From Nigrospora sphaerica (taxonomy: Eukaryota > Ascomycota > Sordariomycetes > Amphisphaeriales > Apiosporaceae), in contig JAGVVL010000022.1 in NCBI GenBank assembly GCA_018287875.1, positions 3,968,001 to 4,032,000 on the forward strand: a stretch of DNA of 64,000 nucleotides, read 5' to 3'. Made by a program: the position numbers and the translations under genes. The notes beneath the pieces are model-generated. The model did not search any database, had not been told where the DNA came from, and saw only the letters and a program-made list of their open reading frames with translations. This document shows, in pieces, positions 22,589 to 33,307 of this stretch. Every line of letters starts with the position of its first letter. The stretch's first letter is position 1.

Positions 22589-25500
22589 TTTGATGGTTGT
22601 GGGTGGCGGTGGTGGTGTTATTAAGAAGTAGTAATGAAAGACGAGTAGTAATAACTAGTGTCCTATGCTGTTAGTTGTTGTCAAACGAGTGTAAGTTGTT
22701 GATGAGGGTGGTGGTGAGAAGAGAGGTGATGTTGATATCGACGGAGGCGCCTGATACTTAAATAAACTCGAGCTCGGAGTCGGAGGACGCCTGGATTGCC
22801 CATATTGGATATTGCGTGGCACACGCAGGCTGACCGCCCCAAACACGAGCACGACCCAGCCATCAGCGCTACTATAGACGGACTGTCAATGCCCCATCCG
22901 GCAAAAGCGATGAGATGAAGGAGCGGGAGATGCTGAGGTGCTGTGGCGCGACCCCGTTCAACCGGATCCATCCTGTGGCCCGGAGTGGCCAGCCGGGCCA
23001 AACAAGGGGGGTGCGGAGGACCAGTTGACAGGTAAGACAGCGAGAGGCTGGGGGAAGGAAGACACACAGAGCCGGGGCGTAGACGGTGCGTGGACGCATA
23101 AGGAAAGGATGGGCGCACGTTCTTGGGAGAACGATGCTGTTGTCGATGGTGGTCGTCCAGTCCACGCCTTTCCACCTCCCCCTGGTTGCACACGCGGCTT
23201 TCGTACGGAGAGAGGGTCCAGGCGTTTGCTCGTTGTAAGGGGCACGACGGGCCAAGGACCAGGGGGGGGAGGGGGCGCTTTAGGGTCCCTAGGGGGCGCT
23301 GGACGGGCATTAGCGAGCCGCCAACTGCCCCCCCTAGAACACCTCCCCCCCATTCGTCACCCGCGCGCAGAGCGCCACGCAATGTAACGGCATAGAGGAT
23401 GGTATGGGATGCAACGCCCGACAACGCAACGCACCGCCTGACTGTGCCTTGGTCGTGGCCGTGACCCCCGTGGGAGGTGGAGAGTGGCAGTTGGCGTGGC
23501 CAGCCCACTATTCATTAGGGCGTCATGCATGCACAGCGATCAGCGGTGGCCCGGCTCGCCAACACGAACTGAAGTGCAAAATGGGAAACCACAAGACGCG
23601 TACTGGATCCCTTGCACTCGCTGGCTGCGGTACCGCTGGGTGACTGCCGGTGATGTGCACATGGGCGCTCTTACTCAACTCCCACCTTCTGCAGTGCTGG
23701 CCAGAAACCCAATGTCTACCGTGGATAGATTGCGGTGCAAACTCAAGCTTCTAAATCGGGAAACGGGACCCGTAGGGTGGTGCCTTTGCCTTCTCGTGCG
23801 TTCTAGCCCGTGGGCTCGGGTCCGATCGGATTGCGCGTCGTGGGTCCGTTCACTGCCGTGGTCTTACACAGTACGTGCCTTGCCCATCCGAAAGTGAGGC
23901 GTGCCCAGCAAGCAACGCTGTTGGTTTCGGGTGCTTGCTGCTAACAGTTCGTCCCATACGATAGATTGTGCTTGTCAGGCGAGGCTATTCCCCTTCCTCC
24001 ACATTCCTCCCTCTCGTATGGAACTGGCATTGCCACGCGCATACGACACACATCATACACACACCTCTCCCCAAAATATCCCGCGGTCCAGCTGAACGTG
24101 CTGACCTCCCCGCCTCGTCCCATCGATCGACAGTGCTGGAATCTGGCCGCCCGCTGATGCGAATGTTCCCCACCTCTCCGCCCACCAGCGGGTCCCCCAA
24201 CGAAGCCGAAATGGGCCCTCTTCCCCCCTCCCTAAACTCCAATGCGTGCAAGCATAGATCTTTTTACACTGTTCTTTTGCGCAGCCACGGCAGGACGATG
24301 TAAAAGCAGTGAGGAAAGACAAGAGAGATACGCAGGATACAAAAAAAGAACCCCCCTTTGCCTTGGCACATACGGTGCCCTACAAGCTTGGTAACTTGGT
24401 GCTAGCCGGAACGCCCTCCATCTCCGATTCGCACGCAACGCCGACCTGGGCCTATCCAATCGGAAACCGGTTTTCTCTTGGCTGTACAGCCACGCCCTGC
24501 CAAGGAAATAGCGAGAGAGAACCAGCAGCCGCGAATCTGGGCGCACGAGTGGGCGACGAATACCTGCATGGCCAAGGAATTGCTTCTTTTTCTCTTCTGT
24601 ATTGTCCGACCGGCGGGCACCGTTACATTCGCGGATGGTACCATGCGATGCAACGGCTTACCGCAGAACTTCATTTCCCGGATTGTGCGCTTCTGCCGCA
24701 GACCCCGTCCGTGGGCAATTGTCTTGGATGGTGGAGAGCGCCTCCTTCTCCCCGTCGTCGGCAAGTCATGCTGCTCGTATAAGCCTCGGTTGGTGGTGTC
24801 TCAAAGCCACCCGAAGGCGATTCTAGACCGCACGCAGAGACAGGGCCTGGCGCATCAAGATGCACAAAATGCTTGACATAGGACGCGCGTTCATTCCAGC
24901 CATGTATTAGAGCCGTATTCCCCTTTCCATGTTTGCGAATAAGCCTTGAAGCTGACCACAGCAGGTCAAGACAAACGGCCTTTGGGAGGTAACAAGCTTC
25001 ACTAACCAGCAGAGCCGACAACCAGCCCCAGCGGCGGAATCCCGAGACCAATCGGCCCGGTCCAGCCCAGCAGAGCCGGCTTGAGACCAGCTTAACCAAT
25101 CCACATCCGTTTCACCACCCCTCATTGCCTCAATGACCAGAGGGCGGTACAGATACGGCGCTGCCCCCGGTGGCTCGCGAGGGGCCTGCGCCGCCGCACT
25201 AGAAAGAGATATGTGAACGCGGGTGAACGAGATCTACGCAACGAGGCGCGAAGAGAAATAAGGGAAGGGGTCCTGCCGGGAGGAGAGGGACTGGAAGAAA
25301 GGGAACACCAGAACTGGGCTGACGGCGACGAGGAACGCCTCCCCCTTCCCTTGGCGGGAACCCCGAAAAGGAAAGTTGTACTTTTCTTACCCTTAACTTG
25401 ACTTTACGTTGCCGGCACGTGTTCCTAGGCCGACGGCGTGTTTTTGCGCCTCCGAGCTGCCGACGCCGGGCAGGTCCGCGGCCGCGGCGGACGAGCGGGC

Positions 25501-26516
25501 ACAACCCTCGTCTGCAGCGCCCACCCGTGGACTGCCAGGAGCGGCCAGAGTGGGGACTGCCGATCCGACGACATCTCCCCGGGGGAGGCTGACGATGGAA
25601 GCGCGGGGAGAAAACAAAGGGAGACGGACGCTGAGGCTCGCACGCACACCGGGTTTGGCCACCGTCTCTTCGTCTGGCGGCCTTGTCACGCCGAGGAGGA
25701 CAATTGGCGGAGAGACCCTCGAACGCGGTCGCGGTACATTGTAAGAGAACGCGATCGGGGCGCCGGGCGGGGAACGGAGCGTCTCCCGGGGTCGTCAGGT
25801 TCGAGGTCTTTTTCCTTTTCTGGTCCTTCTATTTTCTTTTTTCTCTCTCTGCCACGGAATCACTTTCCAGGCGTGGCGGTCCCCTTTCCGCCCCGGCAAG
25901 GCGCCTGCGGGAAGCGTGCGCGGCCCGCGAGCAGGTGTAGTAACGGCATCATCGATGGGCAGATCCATATGCCGAGCTCTACGTGCGCCGAGCGGGGGGT
26001 TTGCGGCAGGGTCGTCAAGACGGGCTTGGATAACCCTCGGCGGCGACTCTCGTATAAACGTCCGCACTCCCCCAGCCCTTGACCACCCACATCGTGAAAG
26101 GGGGTGGCATTTGCTCGCGCGGACTTTCACAGGCGCTTGCCATGGCACCGTCGAGGCTGATTGATTCACGATGCGCGCGCGAGTAAAACGGCTCGGCGAT
26201 CCGTCCCGAACGGGGGAGTTTCGACGTTCATCCGCGTGCGTCCGAGGCAGAAGCGCGGGAGCCGACCTCCGACACCCGCCGACGAGCAGCCGGCGGATAA
26301 ACATTTCCCCCTGCTCTCGGCCTGTCGGGTCGCGATGGACATGGCTACTTCACCCAGCACCAACCCACCCTTCTCGTCAACCCCACCACCACCACCACCA
26401 CGACGGCCATCACCTCTCCACCTCACGACACACCTTTCCCGACGAAAAAAACCCCTCCCCCCGAAACCGAAAAGATCGCGACCGCCCGCCACCCGCTCGC
26501 TTCTTTCCCCGGAACC
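22589..26516. other. Long 3.9 kb spacer without supported genes
   Basis: 22589-22800 is the promoter/leader side of the GPI-protein gene. Frames up to about 275 residues occur on both strands (for example 22681-23508 minus) but are low-complexity and share no family motif. 26340-26516 is a probable 5' leader of the DUF952 gene with a (CCA)n run near 26385-26402. Unrecognised lineage-specific genes or non-coding RNAs cannot be excluded. Confidence 0.4.
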
Positions 26517-26885
26517 ATGGCCGGCACCACCACGACGGCCTACAAGATCCTGCCGCGGTCCGCGTGGGCGGCGTGGGAGGCCGAGGGCAGCTTCGGGGGC
26601 GCGTCCATCGACCTGGCCGACGGCTACATCCACCTGTCGACGGCGGCGCAGGCGCTGCCGACGTACCAAAAGTACTTTGCCCCCGCCGCTGACGACGCCG
26701 CCCTCATCGTCGCCGAGGTCGACCTCGCCCGCGTCGCCGACCCCGTGCGCTGGGAGCCCTCGCGCGACGGCCAGCTCTTCCCCCACGTCTACGGCCGCAT
26801 CCCCCGCGCCGCCGTCGCCCGCGTCTTCGACAGCGTCGACGAGGCCCTGTTCCGCCGCCTTATCGCTGAGGCGCCGACGCAATAA
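26517..26885 (+). CDS. DUF952 family protein
   Basis: Single-exon gene of 122 residues. The family signature is clear: an N-terminal YKILPRSAW, then DGYIHLSTAAQ, the strand segment LIVAEVDLARV, RWEPSRDGQLFPHVYG and the closing AAVARVFD. This fold is small and related to ADP-ribosyltransferase-like folds, but no activity is established for the family and none is claimed here. The start at 26517 (context accATGgcc) directly precedes the domain. The only plus-strand gene in this island. Confidence 0.9.
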   Translation: MAGTTTTAYKILPRSAWAAWEAEGSFGGASIDLADGYIHLSTAAQALPTYQKYFAPAADDAALIVAEVDLARVADPVRWEPSRDGQLFPHVYGRIPRAAVARVFDSVDEALFRRLIAEAPTQ

Positions 26886-27576
26886 AAAAATAAGAAAAAA
26901 AACTCACCTCCCCTCCCCCCCGAGGCTACCTGGGGCCAGACGCGTTACCATCCCCGCGCCCGACCTGTGTACCCGTGAACCCTCGAACCTGGCCGCGGAA
27001 GCGAGGTCCGTGGTATGCTACGCGACATGTTTCGTGGTGCGAAGGAATGTGACGGGGTCTCTCCATCATGTTGAACTTCACGTTGTGATATCCCCGGCGC
27101 GAAGAGCCCCTCTCCTGGGCTGTTGATAGACCCATGACACGAATCTCTAGCACTCGTGGCCGTTGAAGCCTCTCGACCTCGAGTGCCATCTACGGCAGCA
27201 TGCGACAAATATTCGTGGCCTGGGCACCGCATGATGCACATCGGGTTCAACTACTGTGACATGCCGTCTTCATTAACCACAACGACTACAAGGAGACCGT
27301 GTTAAAACATTCTATTCATACACTTGCTCTCCCGTAATCAGAACTCCCGGGAACGTGACTCGGGGCTGGCAATTCAACCGCGTATTCGCCCAACGGAGAA
27401 TCTTTCCCTCTCACAATGCTTTTCAGGAATGTATCTGTTCCGTGACACGCGTCACACGTCATGCTGGCCTACCTGCAATCTTTCCTGTCTTCTCTGTTCC
27501 ACAATCGAAGCGTGTAAACCACAAGGGGACATCGGCCAAGTGCAGTCTAGTTGCCGCCTCGTGCCCCGTTCGAAGC
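26886..27576. other. Convergent 3' spacer between DUF952 and the promethin-like gene
   Basis: Both flanking genes end toward this spacer, so it should hold two polyadenylation regions (an A-rich run begins right after the DUF952 stop at 26886). No gene is supported. Confidence 0.5.
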
Positions 27577-28249
27577 CTACTCGGTATCCCCGTTCTCGGA
27601 CTTGACAAGGGCGTCTCTGTACTCGGTGTCGCCCCCAGTGTAGACATGGTCTCCGTTGGTCTTGTCGCGCGCACTGTAGACACCGGTTCCGTTGGTCTTG
27701 CCGTCCTGGTATCCGTTCCGCGGGGCGACCTGCTTGCGGGCGGGCGGGGGGCTGCCGCGCGCCGAGGCGGGCAGGAGGCCGTAGACCCAACGGGCGACGA
27801 CAAAGGCCGAGGCGGCCCAGAGCCAGACCAGCACGGCGAAGCTGCAGGTGAGGAAGAGCGTGGGCACGAGGAACACCATGGCGACGCCGACCCAGAAGAG
27901 CGCGAAGACGACGGCCGCCACGAGGGCGAACAGGCTGACCGACGCCGCGAACGAGACGAAGAGCACAAGCGGGAGGAGGGAGAAGAAGAGCTGCGACGCG
28001 ATGAAGGCCTGCGAGGCGGGCGGGAAAACCCCAACGTGTTAGTGACGGCGACGCCGGGGCGGGCGGCACGGGATGGGAGGGTAGGCGCGAAATACGTACA
28101 AAGAGAATGGGCCGCTCCGAGGCAAAGCTCATAGTCGCCTTGTAGGCGTTCTGGCGCGCCGCCGGGCTGATGACGCGGTCCAACTGGCGTTTGCCGTACG
28201 AGGCCACGGCCTGGGCGCGCGACTGCGCGTGCGCCTTCTGAAGACCCAT
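27577..28249 (-). CDS. Promethin/LDAF1-like hydrophobic hairpin protein
   Basis: Two exons, 28249-28100 and 28008-27577, with donor gtacgt and acceptor cctcgcag, encode 193 residues. Residues 1-50 are basic and amphipathic (KRQLDRVISPAARQNAY). Residues 51-130 are an almost uninterrupted hydrophobic stretch that can form paired membrane hairpins (FFSLLPLVLFVSFAASV, VVFALFWVGVAMVFLVP, FAVLVWLWAASAFVVARW). The last 60 are hydrophilic. This matches the promethin/LDO family, which acts with seipin at the ER where lipid droplets form. Assignment rests on architecture and local resemblance, so a different hairpin protein remains possible. Confidence 0.78.
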
Positions 28250-29509
28250 AGTGTCACGAGGCGGAGATGGGTTGTTGAATCGGGGGAGTAGTGACGACGA
28301 TGGCTTCGGGCAGGGAAAAACTCGTGGTCCGGTGGTCACGATGGATGGAGCTTTCGAGCGGCTAGTATGGACAATTGAGGATATTGGGGGTTCTGCACTG
28401 CGGACTGCCGGCGGGAGATATGCTCTGGGGAAGATCAGCGGCTCAGCTCGTTGCTCAGTCTGACGCCCACCAGTTCCTTAATAGGGCCAGGTCAGACATT
28501 GCACGGCCGGAAGCGGCAGCCGCGGAGTGACGGTGCCATGACGAGTCGATGGATGGATTGGGAGGATCTGGCCTCCACGGCTGCGTGTTCGCGTGTTCCA
28601 CTTGTGCGAGTGCGCCTAGCCGTGCGCCCGCTCTCTCGCCAGTTTCCCTCCGTCAAGCTTTGGGGGATGGGGATTCCTGCACGCCAAAGGGACAATATCT
28701 GTTGGCAATCGTGACGTGTGGCCCAAGTGGGTGTCGCGCCCAATGTTCGGCAACGGCGCTTCCCCGAGCTTTCCCGTCGCTGCCCAGGCTCCCCCGTACC
28801 CTAACGAACCACCGTCCCTGCATGCACAGACAGGCCCTGGTCCTTCCAGGGTCGGATTGGGCCGCTGCTCCCTGGGGGGGTGGACGCGGAACGGGAATGC
28901 AGAACCCTCCCCCCACACACTTGCCCGTTCTGAATGGAGGCCGGGTGGGGTTCAACTTCGACTTCGCAGCATCCATTCCTAGCTCTTCTAGTCTCCCGTT
29001 CCCCCGAACGGTAGCGGGACGTTCAATTCCATGCTTACCTTCCGTCTCTAACTACTATCGGAATGATGGCACACGCGAGGACCTGTATGTGATTTAACGG
29101 AATCAATCCTTCTATCTCATCGTTCATGAAGCCCGAGTAGCGTATCAAATGTGGAACGGCTTTTCCACCCAAGGTCACGTGTGTGGGCATCTCTGGACGC
29201 GCTCGGGGATGGTCACGGGAGGCAAGTCCAGTCACCTCTTATTGTCTGGCCCAGATACTACTTCTCATAGGTCTGCAACTGCACAATGTTACTTTTTAAA
29301 TCAATCACGCAACACATTTGAACATGATAATCCGGATGGCGCTGCTTTACCGCTGCTTCATTCAGTTTGGAGATTTCTGCGTAGTCTAGAGGGTCCCTTC
29401 CTTTCGCACGGCGTCCTCCGGCCCGGCCGCACCGGCGCTAACGTCCCGGATCCCCGACGGGAGATGCGCCAAACAACGGAGGGGAGGGGGGCGAGACACT
29501 GGAAGCGTT
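28250..29509. other. Spacer between the promethin-like and zinc-binding genes
   Basis: 28250-28480 is the likely promoter of the promethin-like gene. Open frames at 28549-29097 and on the opposite strand are not protein-like. No RNA gene recognised. Confidence 0.45.
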
Positions 29510-29849
29510 TCACGGGAAGTCGTTGGGCCAGCACTTCTCCTTGGGCCACGTCTTGGAGTCGTGGGTGCCGGCATGCACCTCGAGCTGGATCTTGTTGGTG
29601 TTGACGATCTCCTTACGGCAGTTCTGGCAGATGGAGGTGGGCTTGGGCGGCTTGACCGGCAGGCCGTTGGCCTTGACGGGCGCGCGCGTGCCGGCCTTCT
29701 CGGCGGCCTTGTGCTCGCGCGCAATCTGCGGGCGGACGGCCGCGTCAGCCGGAGCGCGCCAAATGAACCTGGAACTGCGCCGGCCGCTCCCGACCGGGGA
29801 GGCGGCGTGGGCGCGCTTCACTCACTCTGTCTTTCTTGCTGATGGGCAT
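29510..29849 (-). CDS. Small zinc-binding protein (zf-met2 / At2g23090-like)
   Basis: Two exons, 29849-29826 (8 codons, MPISKKDR) and 29725-29510, with donor gtgagt and acceptor cccgcag, encode 79 residues. The N-terminus is the family's basic stretch (KKDRIAREHKAAEKAG). A single zinc-binding site follows: CQNCRKEI, then VHAGTHDSKTW and KEKCWPNDF. This arrangement is typical of a short, widely conserved eukaryotic family of unknown role. The first exon is too short to be obvious without the splice, and reading through the intron instead gives an unlikely Arg-rich N-terminus. Confidence 0.87.
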
Positions 29850-30127
29850 GGCGAGTTGTGGGTTGGCCTCTTGTTTTTCTTTATCGATGAGATTTCCGGG
29901 TGGGTGGAAGGGAGGGTGAACGCCCGCCACGAGACCGAGGGAAAATTATTTTGCAGTCTCGCCCCCGCAACGGTTGAGCGGCTGCTAGGGCGTTTAAACA
30001 GTGGGAACTGCATTCCAATGCAGCTGAAAGGGCTCAATTGCGCTACGATCGGTTGGGTGAGTGGGGCAGCAGAAGACCCTGCTCAGAACAGAAGCTGGCC
30101 CAGGTCCAATTCCTCCGTCCGGCACCG

Positions 30128-30343
30128 TCATGATCTGGTTTCTCTTCGTGACTTTCGCATTGAATTCCATACTGTACCCGGATTGGGAAACATGCTTCGC
30201 ACCTCGCCCTGCGTGTACCGTCTGGGGGCCTCTACATGCAAGGGCATCAACGGCTTGCCGATCTCCATCGCCTCAAACTCAAGCCGCTTGTACAGCTGCC
30301 GGTCAACAACGCAGTTGATCCGGACGCCCCGGGCTTTCTTTGC
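30128..30343 (-). pseudogene. Orphan coding-like exon or gene fossil
   Basis: A 71-codon open stretch without a start has good protein-like composition and fungal codon use (NCVVDRQLYKRLEFEAME, then GKPLMPLHVEAPRRYTQ and GEVRSMFPNPG). It ends at a TGA at 30130-30128 and is bounded upstream by an in-frame TGA. No partner exon could be joined convincingly and the family was not recognised. It is most likely a leftover exon of a degraded gene, or an exon of a gene whose other parts I cannot see. Confidence 0.35.
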
Positions 30344-30874
30344 TCACCGAGCGGGAAGAGAACGGATTGAATGGATGTTCCTTGAAGAGCGGGCTAGTCA
30401 GACAGGTGGGTGAAGTCCTTCATGTCGAGTCCCGGTGAACAAAGGCATCCCGCCGCTCATATACATCGGTGTCCTCGAGACGTCTGCCGGGAGCTAGTCT
30501 CCAACGGGTGCTCATTTTTCACTCAGTATACTCCAGGGCCAACCAAGAAATTGTGCTTCAAAGCACGGCAAAAAAGCCAGGTGAACTCGGCCTTGCGCTT
30601 GTCCACGGGAAAAGTACTAGCTCGGATGTGTCGGTTTGAAAGGCGGCTTATGTAAACAAAAACCCTTTGAGACCGAGCAGAGGAGTTTTTTAGGGTCACT
30701 TAAACCTCCTGCATTATCCTCAGACAGTAGAAGGTGCCCTGATGTCCACCGCATCTGGTAGAGCTTCCCTTATCTGACTTGTGCTAGAAGGCAGTGTTCC
30801 TTTGAATCCTCATATTTCTCGAGAACCCGATTAGCAGCCTCAAACAGTTTTACAGACAGAGCAGGGGGCCTGCT

Positions 30875-31168
30875 TTGATTGCACGTCTAAGCACTTCTAA
30901 GAGTACCTGTGTCCTCCCATTTCCCTCAAATCCCCCCCCTGGCTGCGCCGCGCCACCCGACTTCTCCGTCACGGGGCTGCTGCAGTCGGCAAAATTCCTG
31001 GAAGAGGGCGAGTTTGAGCGCCTTGTCAAGTACCCGGGCTTCAGCGACGTGTGCACCGCATTTTCACCATACATCAACAAGAAAACTGATCAGAGGCGCT
31101 GTCGCGTTTGGCATGTTGTATCGCGGGAACAGTCCTGCGCCCAGCGGCTTGTGGGTTCCAAAGACTAA
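30875..31168 (+). pseudogene. Second orphan coding-like fragment
   Basis: The frame contains a strongly protein-like segment with GC-rich third positions (DFSVTGLLQSAKFLEEG, then EFERLVKYPGFSDVCTAF) and then loses this quality after about 31090. No intron structure or family was found. It overlaps the end of the minus-strand fragment at 31074-31835, so the two cannot both be intact genes. Confidence 0.3.
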
Positions 31169-31835
31169 ATGATCCCGACTCCTGAGAAATCGCTTCCGGT
31201 GGCCGTCCGACGACGGTAGGCACCTCTTTCTCCGTCGTGCCGTCGAGTTGCGTATGCGAGAGCATGGCGGCGCATATACCCCTTGCCAGCATCTCCTCCT
31301 GGTACTCTGCAGGGATGGCTTTCATGTATACAGCGTCATTTCAATGCATTCTTTCGAAGTTGCACGCAATTTTGGCTTCCAGCTTTGGCATCTTTCCTTT
31401 CGAGAGATTTTGAACGCGAGCCGCAAAAACGGCTGCTTTCCTGGTGACTGGTGATGGGCATGGTATTTCCCCAGCCGGGTAAGGTTGACTGGAAGTAATA
31501 GTCAGTTGTTTTAGTATTCCAGCTGCCGTGTTTTTTTCCGAGAAGACAGCCTGAGACGACGTGTTAACTCCCGTACATATGCGTCCTGCTAACGGGGGCA
31601 TTAAACTTCTGCGGAGAGGGTATACTTGCGCATGAATCATAGGTATTGTTTTGCCCAAAAATTGACACATACGACCATAGCTTCCAGAAAACTCGGGATC
31701 CCGTCCGCTCTCCCATAGATAAGCTGAAAAGCGCCGAATTAGTACTAGGGTCGGTGACGACCTGGGAATCCTCGGTGTTGTATGTTTTTGCTCTTTCCTT
31801 CTTTTTGTCCTCTTCCTTTTGCTACTCCCAGTCAT
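31074..31835 (-). pseudogene. Broken unknown gene with one in-frame stop
   Basis: A 254-codon frame runs from the ATG at 31835 to the stop at 31074 with a single internal TGA at 31343-31341. The downstream half is convincingly protein-like (MKAIPAEYQEEMLARGI, ICAAMLSHTQLDGTTEKE). A CGA-to-TGA change would explain the break. The upstream half is basic and less convincing, and part of it lies at the LINE copy 2 target site (31833). No family recognised. Confidence 0.3.
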
Positions 31836-31845
31836 GGCGAGGTGA
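31833..31845. repeat. Target-site duplication of LINE copy 2, left copy
   Basis: The 13 bases catggcgaggtga recur exactly at 56776-56788, almost 25 kb away, directly outside the LINE's 5' end. This fixes the outer limits of the nested stack. Confidence 0.92.
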
Positions 31846-32973
31846 TTATTATTGTTCTTACACCTAGCGACCTATCTAGGCCATGAGGACCCCCTGCGCA
31901 TCTTAGCCTAGGAAAACCGTTCCGGGCTAACGTCCGGCCGGGTGAAAAACCTAGGTTCCGCTGCGTCGTACCGCTTCTATCTACTCTTTGACCTGCCATA
32001 CCGAGATCGGGCTCAGCGCGCCCGCTTCCTAGCTGATAAGTTGATTTGCTAGCTGGAACATGTCCAGCCTTCCGGAGCGGAGTAGCCATCTCGCAATAAT
32101 TCCTGCTTTTCCTAGGGTGTCGAGCATCCTGTCTGTGTCTATCGGTCCTCCTAAAGCTTAGACGAGATGCTCTCGTCTTTCTCTTTCCCGTGGGCAGAAA
32201 ACAAGGATATGCCGGACCGTCTCCTTGCTCTGACTGTAGACGCACTAGGGGCTGTCGAAGCCTAGGACCCTATGCTTAAAAAGGAAGTCTCGTAGCCTAA
32301 TCTTGCCAGTCCTTGCTTAAACGAGGATAGAACTCTCGGCTTTATAAAGTCTCTTATAGAGCTTGAAGACGTACTTGTTTAGCGGTATCTTAGTTACTGC
32401 CGGGGTTCGTGCTGTTCGATTTTACTACACTTATTGCCATCTTTAAAGCCAGTCTCTCTCCTCAGCCTTATATACTGAGTCTCTAGCTAGCTATTCGTTT
32501 AGCCACCTCTTACGATCGGGAGCGTTGGGGCCTTTCGGTCTACGCCGGCGAGTCGGTCTTGTTAGGATCTATTTAGCTGCACTATCGTATCTCGCTCAGA
32601 TAAGTGATGCAATACGCGGCTGTTAGAGCCTCTCTTCCGATACCGCCACCCTTCTATTGAGCCACGTGTCTAAAGGGGACACATAAGCTTCCGTTTTTAG
32701 TACTGCGGTGGCCGTGGCTTTAAAAGCTCCTATGACCTTTCGGAGGCACTCTATCTGGATATTGTTAAGTACCTTGGCTCTATTTTTCAAGATCTAGCGG
32801 TGCCACTCTGAAGCTTTATAGCTTATCGTAGACTGTATAACAGCTGTATAGACTTGGCAGGCTCGTTAGAGAGACGCGCCCTATATCGAGCCAGCTATCT
32901 AATTTAAAGCGTAGACCTACATCGCTACCTTCTTCAATATCGACTGGATATGGATATCCCAGCAGAGACGTCT

Positions 32974-33307
32974 TGTTACAGGTTGGGACCTGGGAGATAG
33001 GCTCAGGCGCACCTGGCCTGAACGTCTCACGAACCCCTCACATGTGGCTCCGAGTAGGTCTCTCCATTCGAACGCCAGGCTAGTGGTCAAGACCTAGGAG
33101 GGGGGGGAGCTGAGCAAGCGATCCGAACGTTCCGATCCGAACGTTCCGGTCCGAACGTTCCTATCCGAACGTTCCGGTCCAGTCTCGCAAGATTTAACGA
33201 GACGCTGCGCCCGGCCTCCTGAAGACGGTTCTCTTCTCTCTTTCCCATCTAGAAAATAAACAGCATTTGGCCCCCTTCGATAGTGCTTCAAGGCTCAGCC
33301 CCTCACA
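32974..33307 (+). mobile_element. Solo LTR, family A, inserted in LINE copy 2
   Basis: 334 bases beginning TGTTACAGG and ending CTCACA, flanked by the 5-base duplication cgtct (32969-32973 and 33308-33312). It closely matches the LTRs at 48525-48854 and 53099-53428 (inverted). A solo LTR is the product of recombination between two direct LTRs of a complete copy, so normal family members had direct LTRs. Confidence 0.95.
33119..33180 (+). repeat. Four 14-base GAACGTTC units inside the family A LTR
   Basis: Tandem units of the form (g/t)(a/g)tccGAACGTTCc repeat four times. The same block is at 48668-48727 and, inverted, at 53224-53285. Each unit holds the perfect palindrome GAACGTTC, the GAAnnTTC arrangement bound by heat shock factor; that link is an inference. 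Confidence 0.85.

Noticed and set aside
22681..23508. 275-residue minus-strand open frame upstream of the GPI-protein gene
   Set aside because: Low-complexity Pro/Ser/His-rich product, overlapping frames of similar length in other phases, no motif or splice structure.
26161..27126. Long plus-strand frame overlapping the DUF952 gene
   Set aside because: Pro/Ser/Arg-rich out-of-frame reading of the GC-rich DUF952 exon; the DUF952 frame has the family signature.
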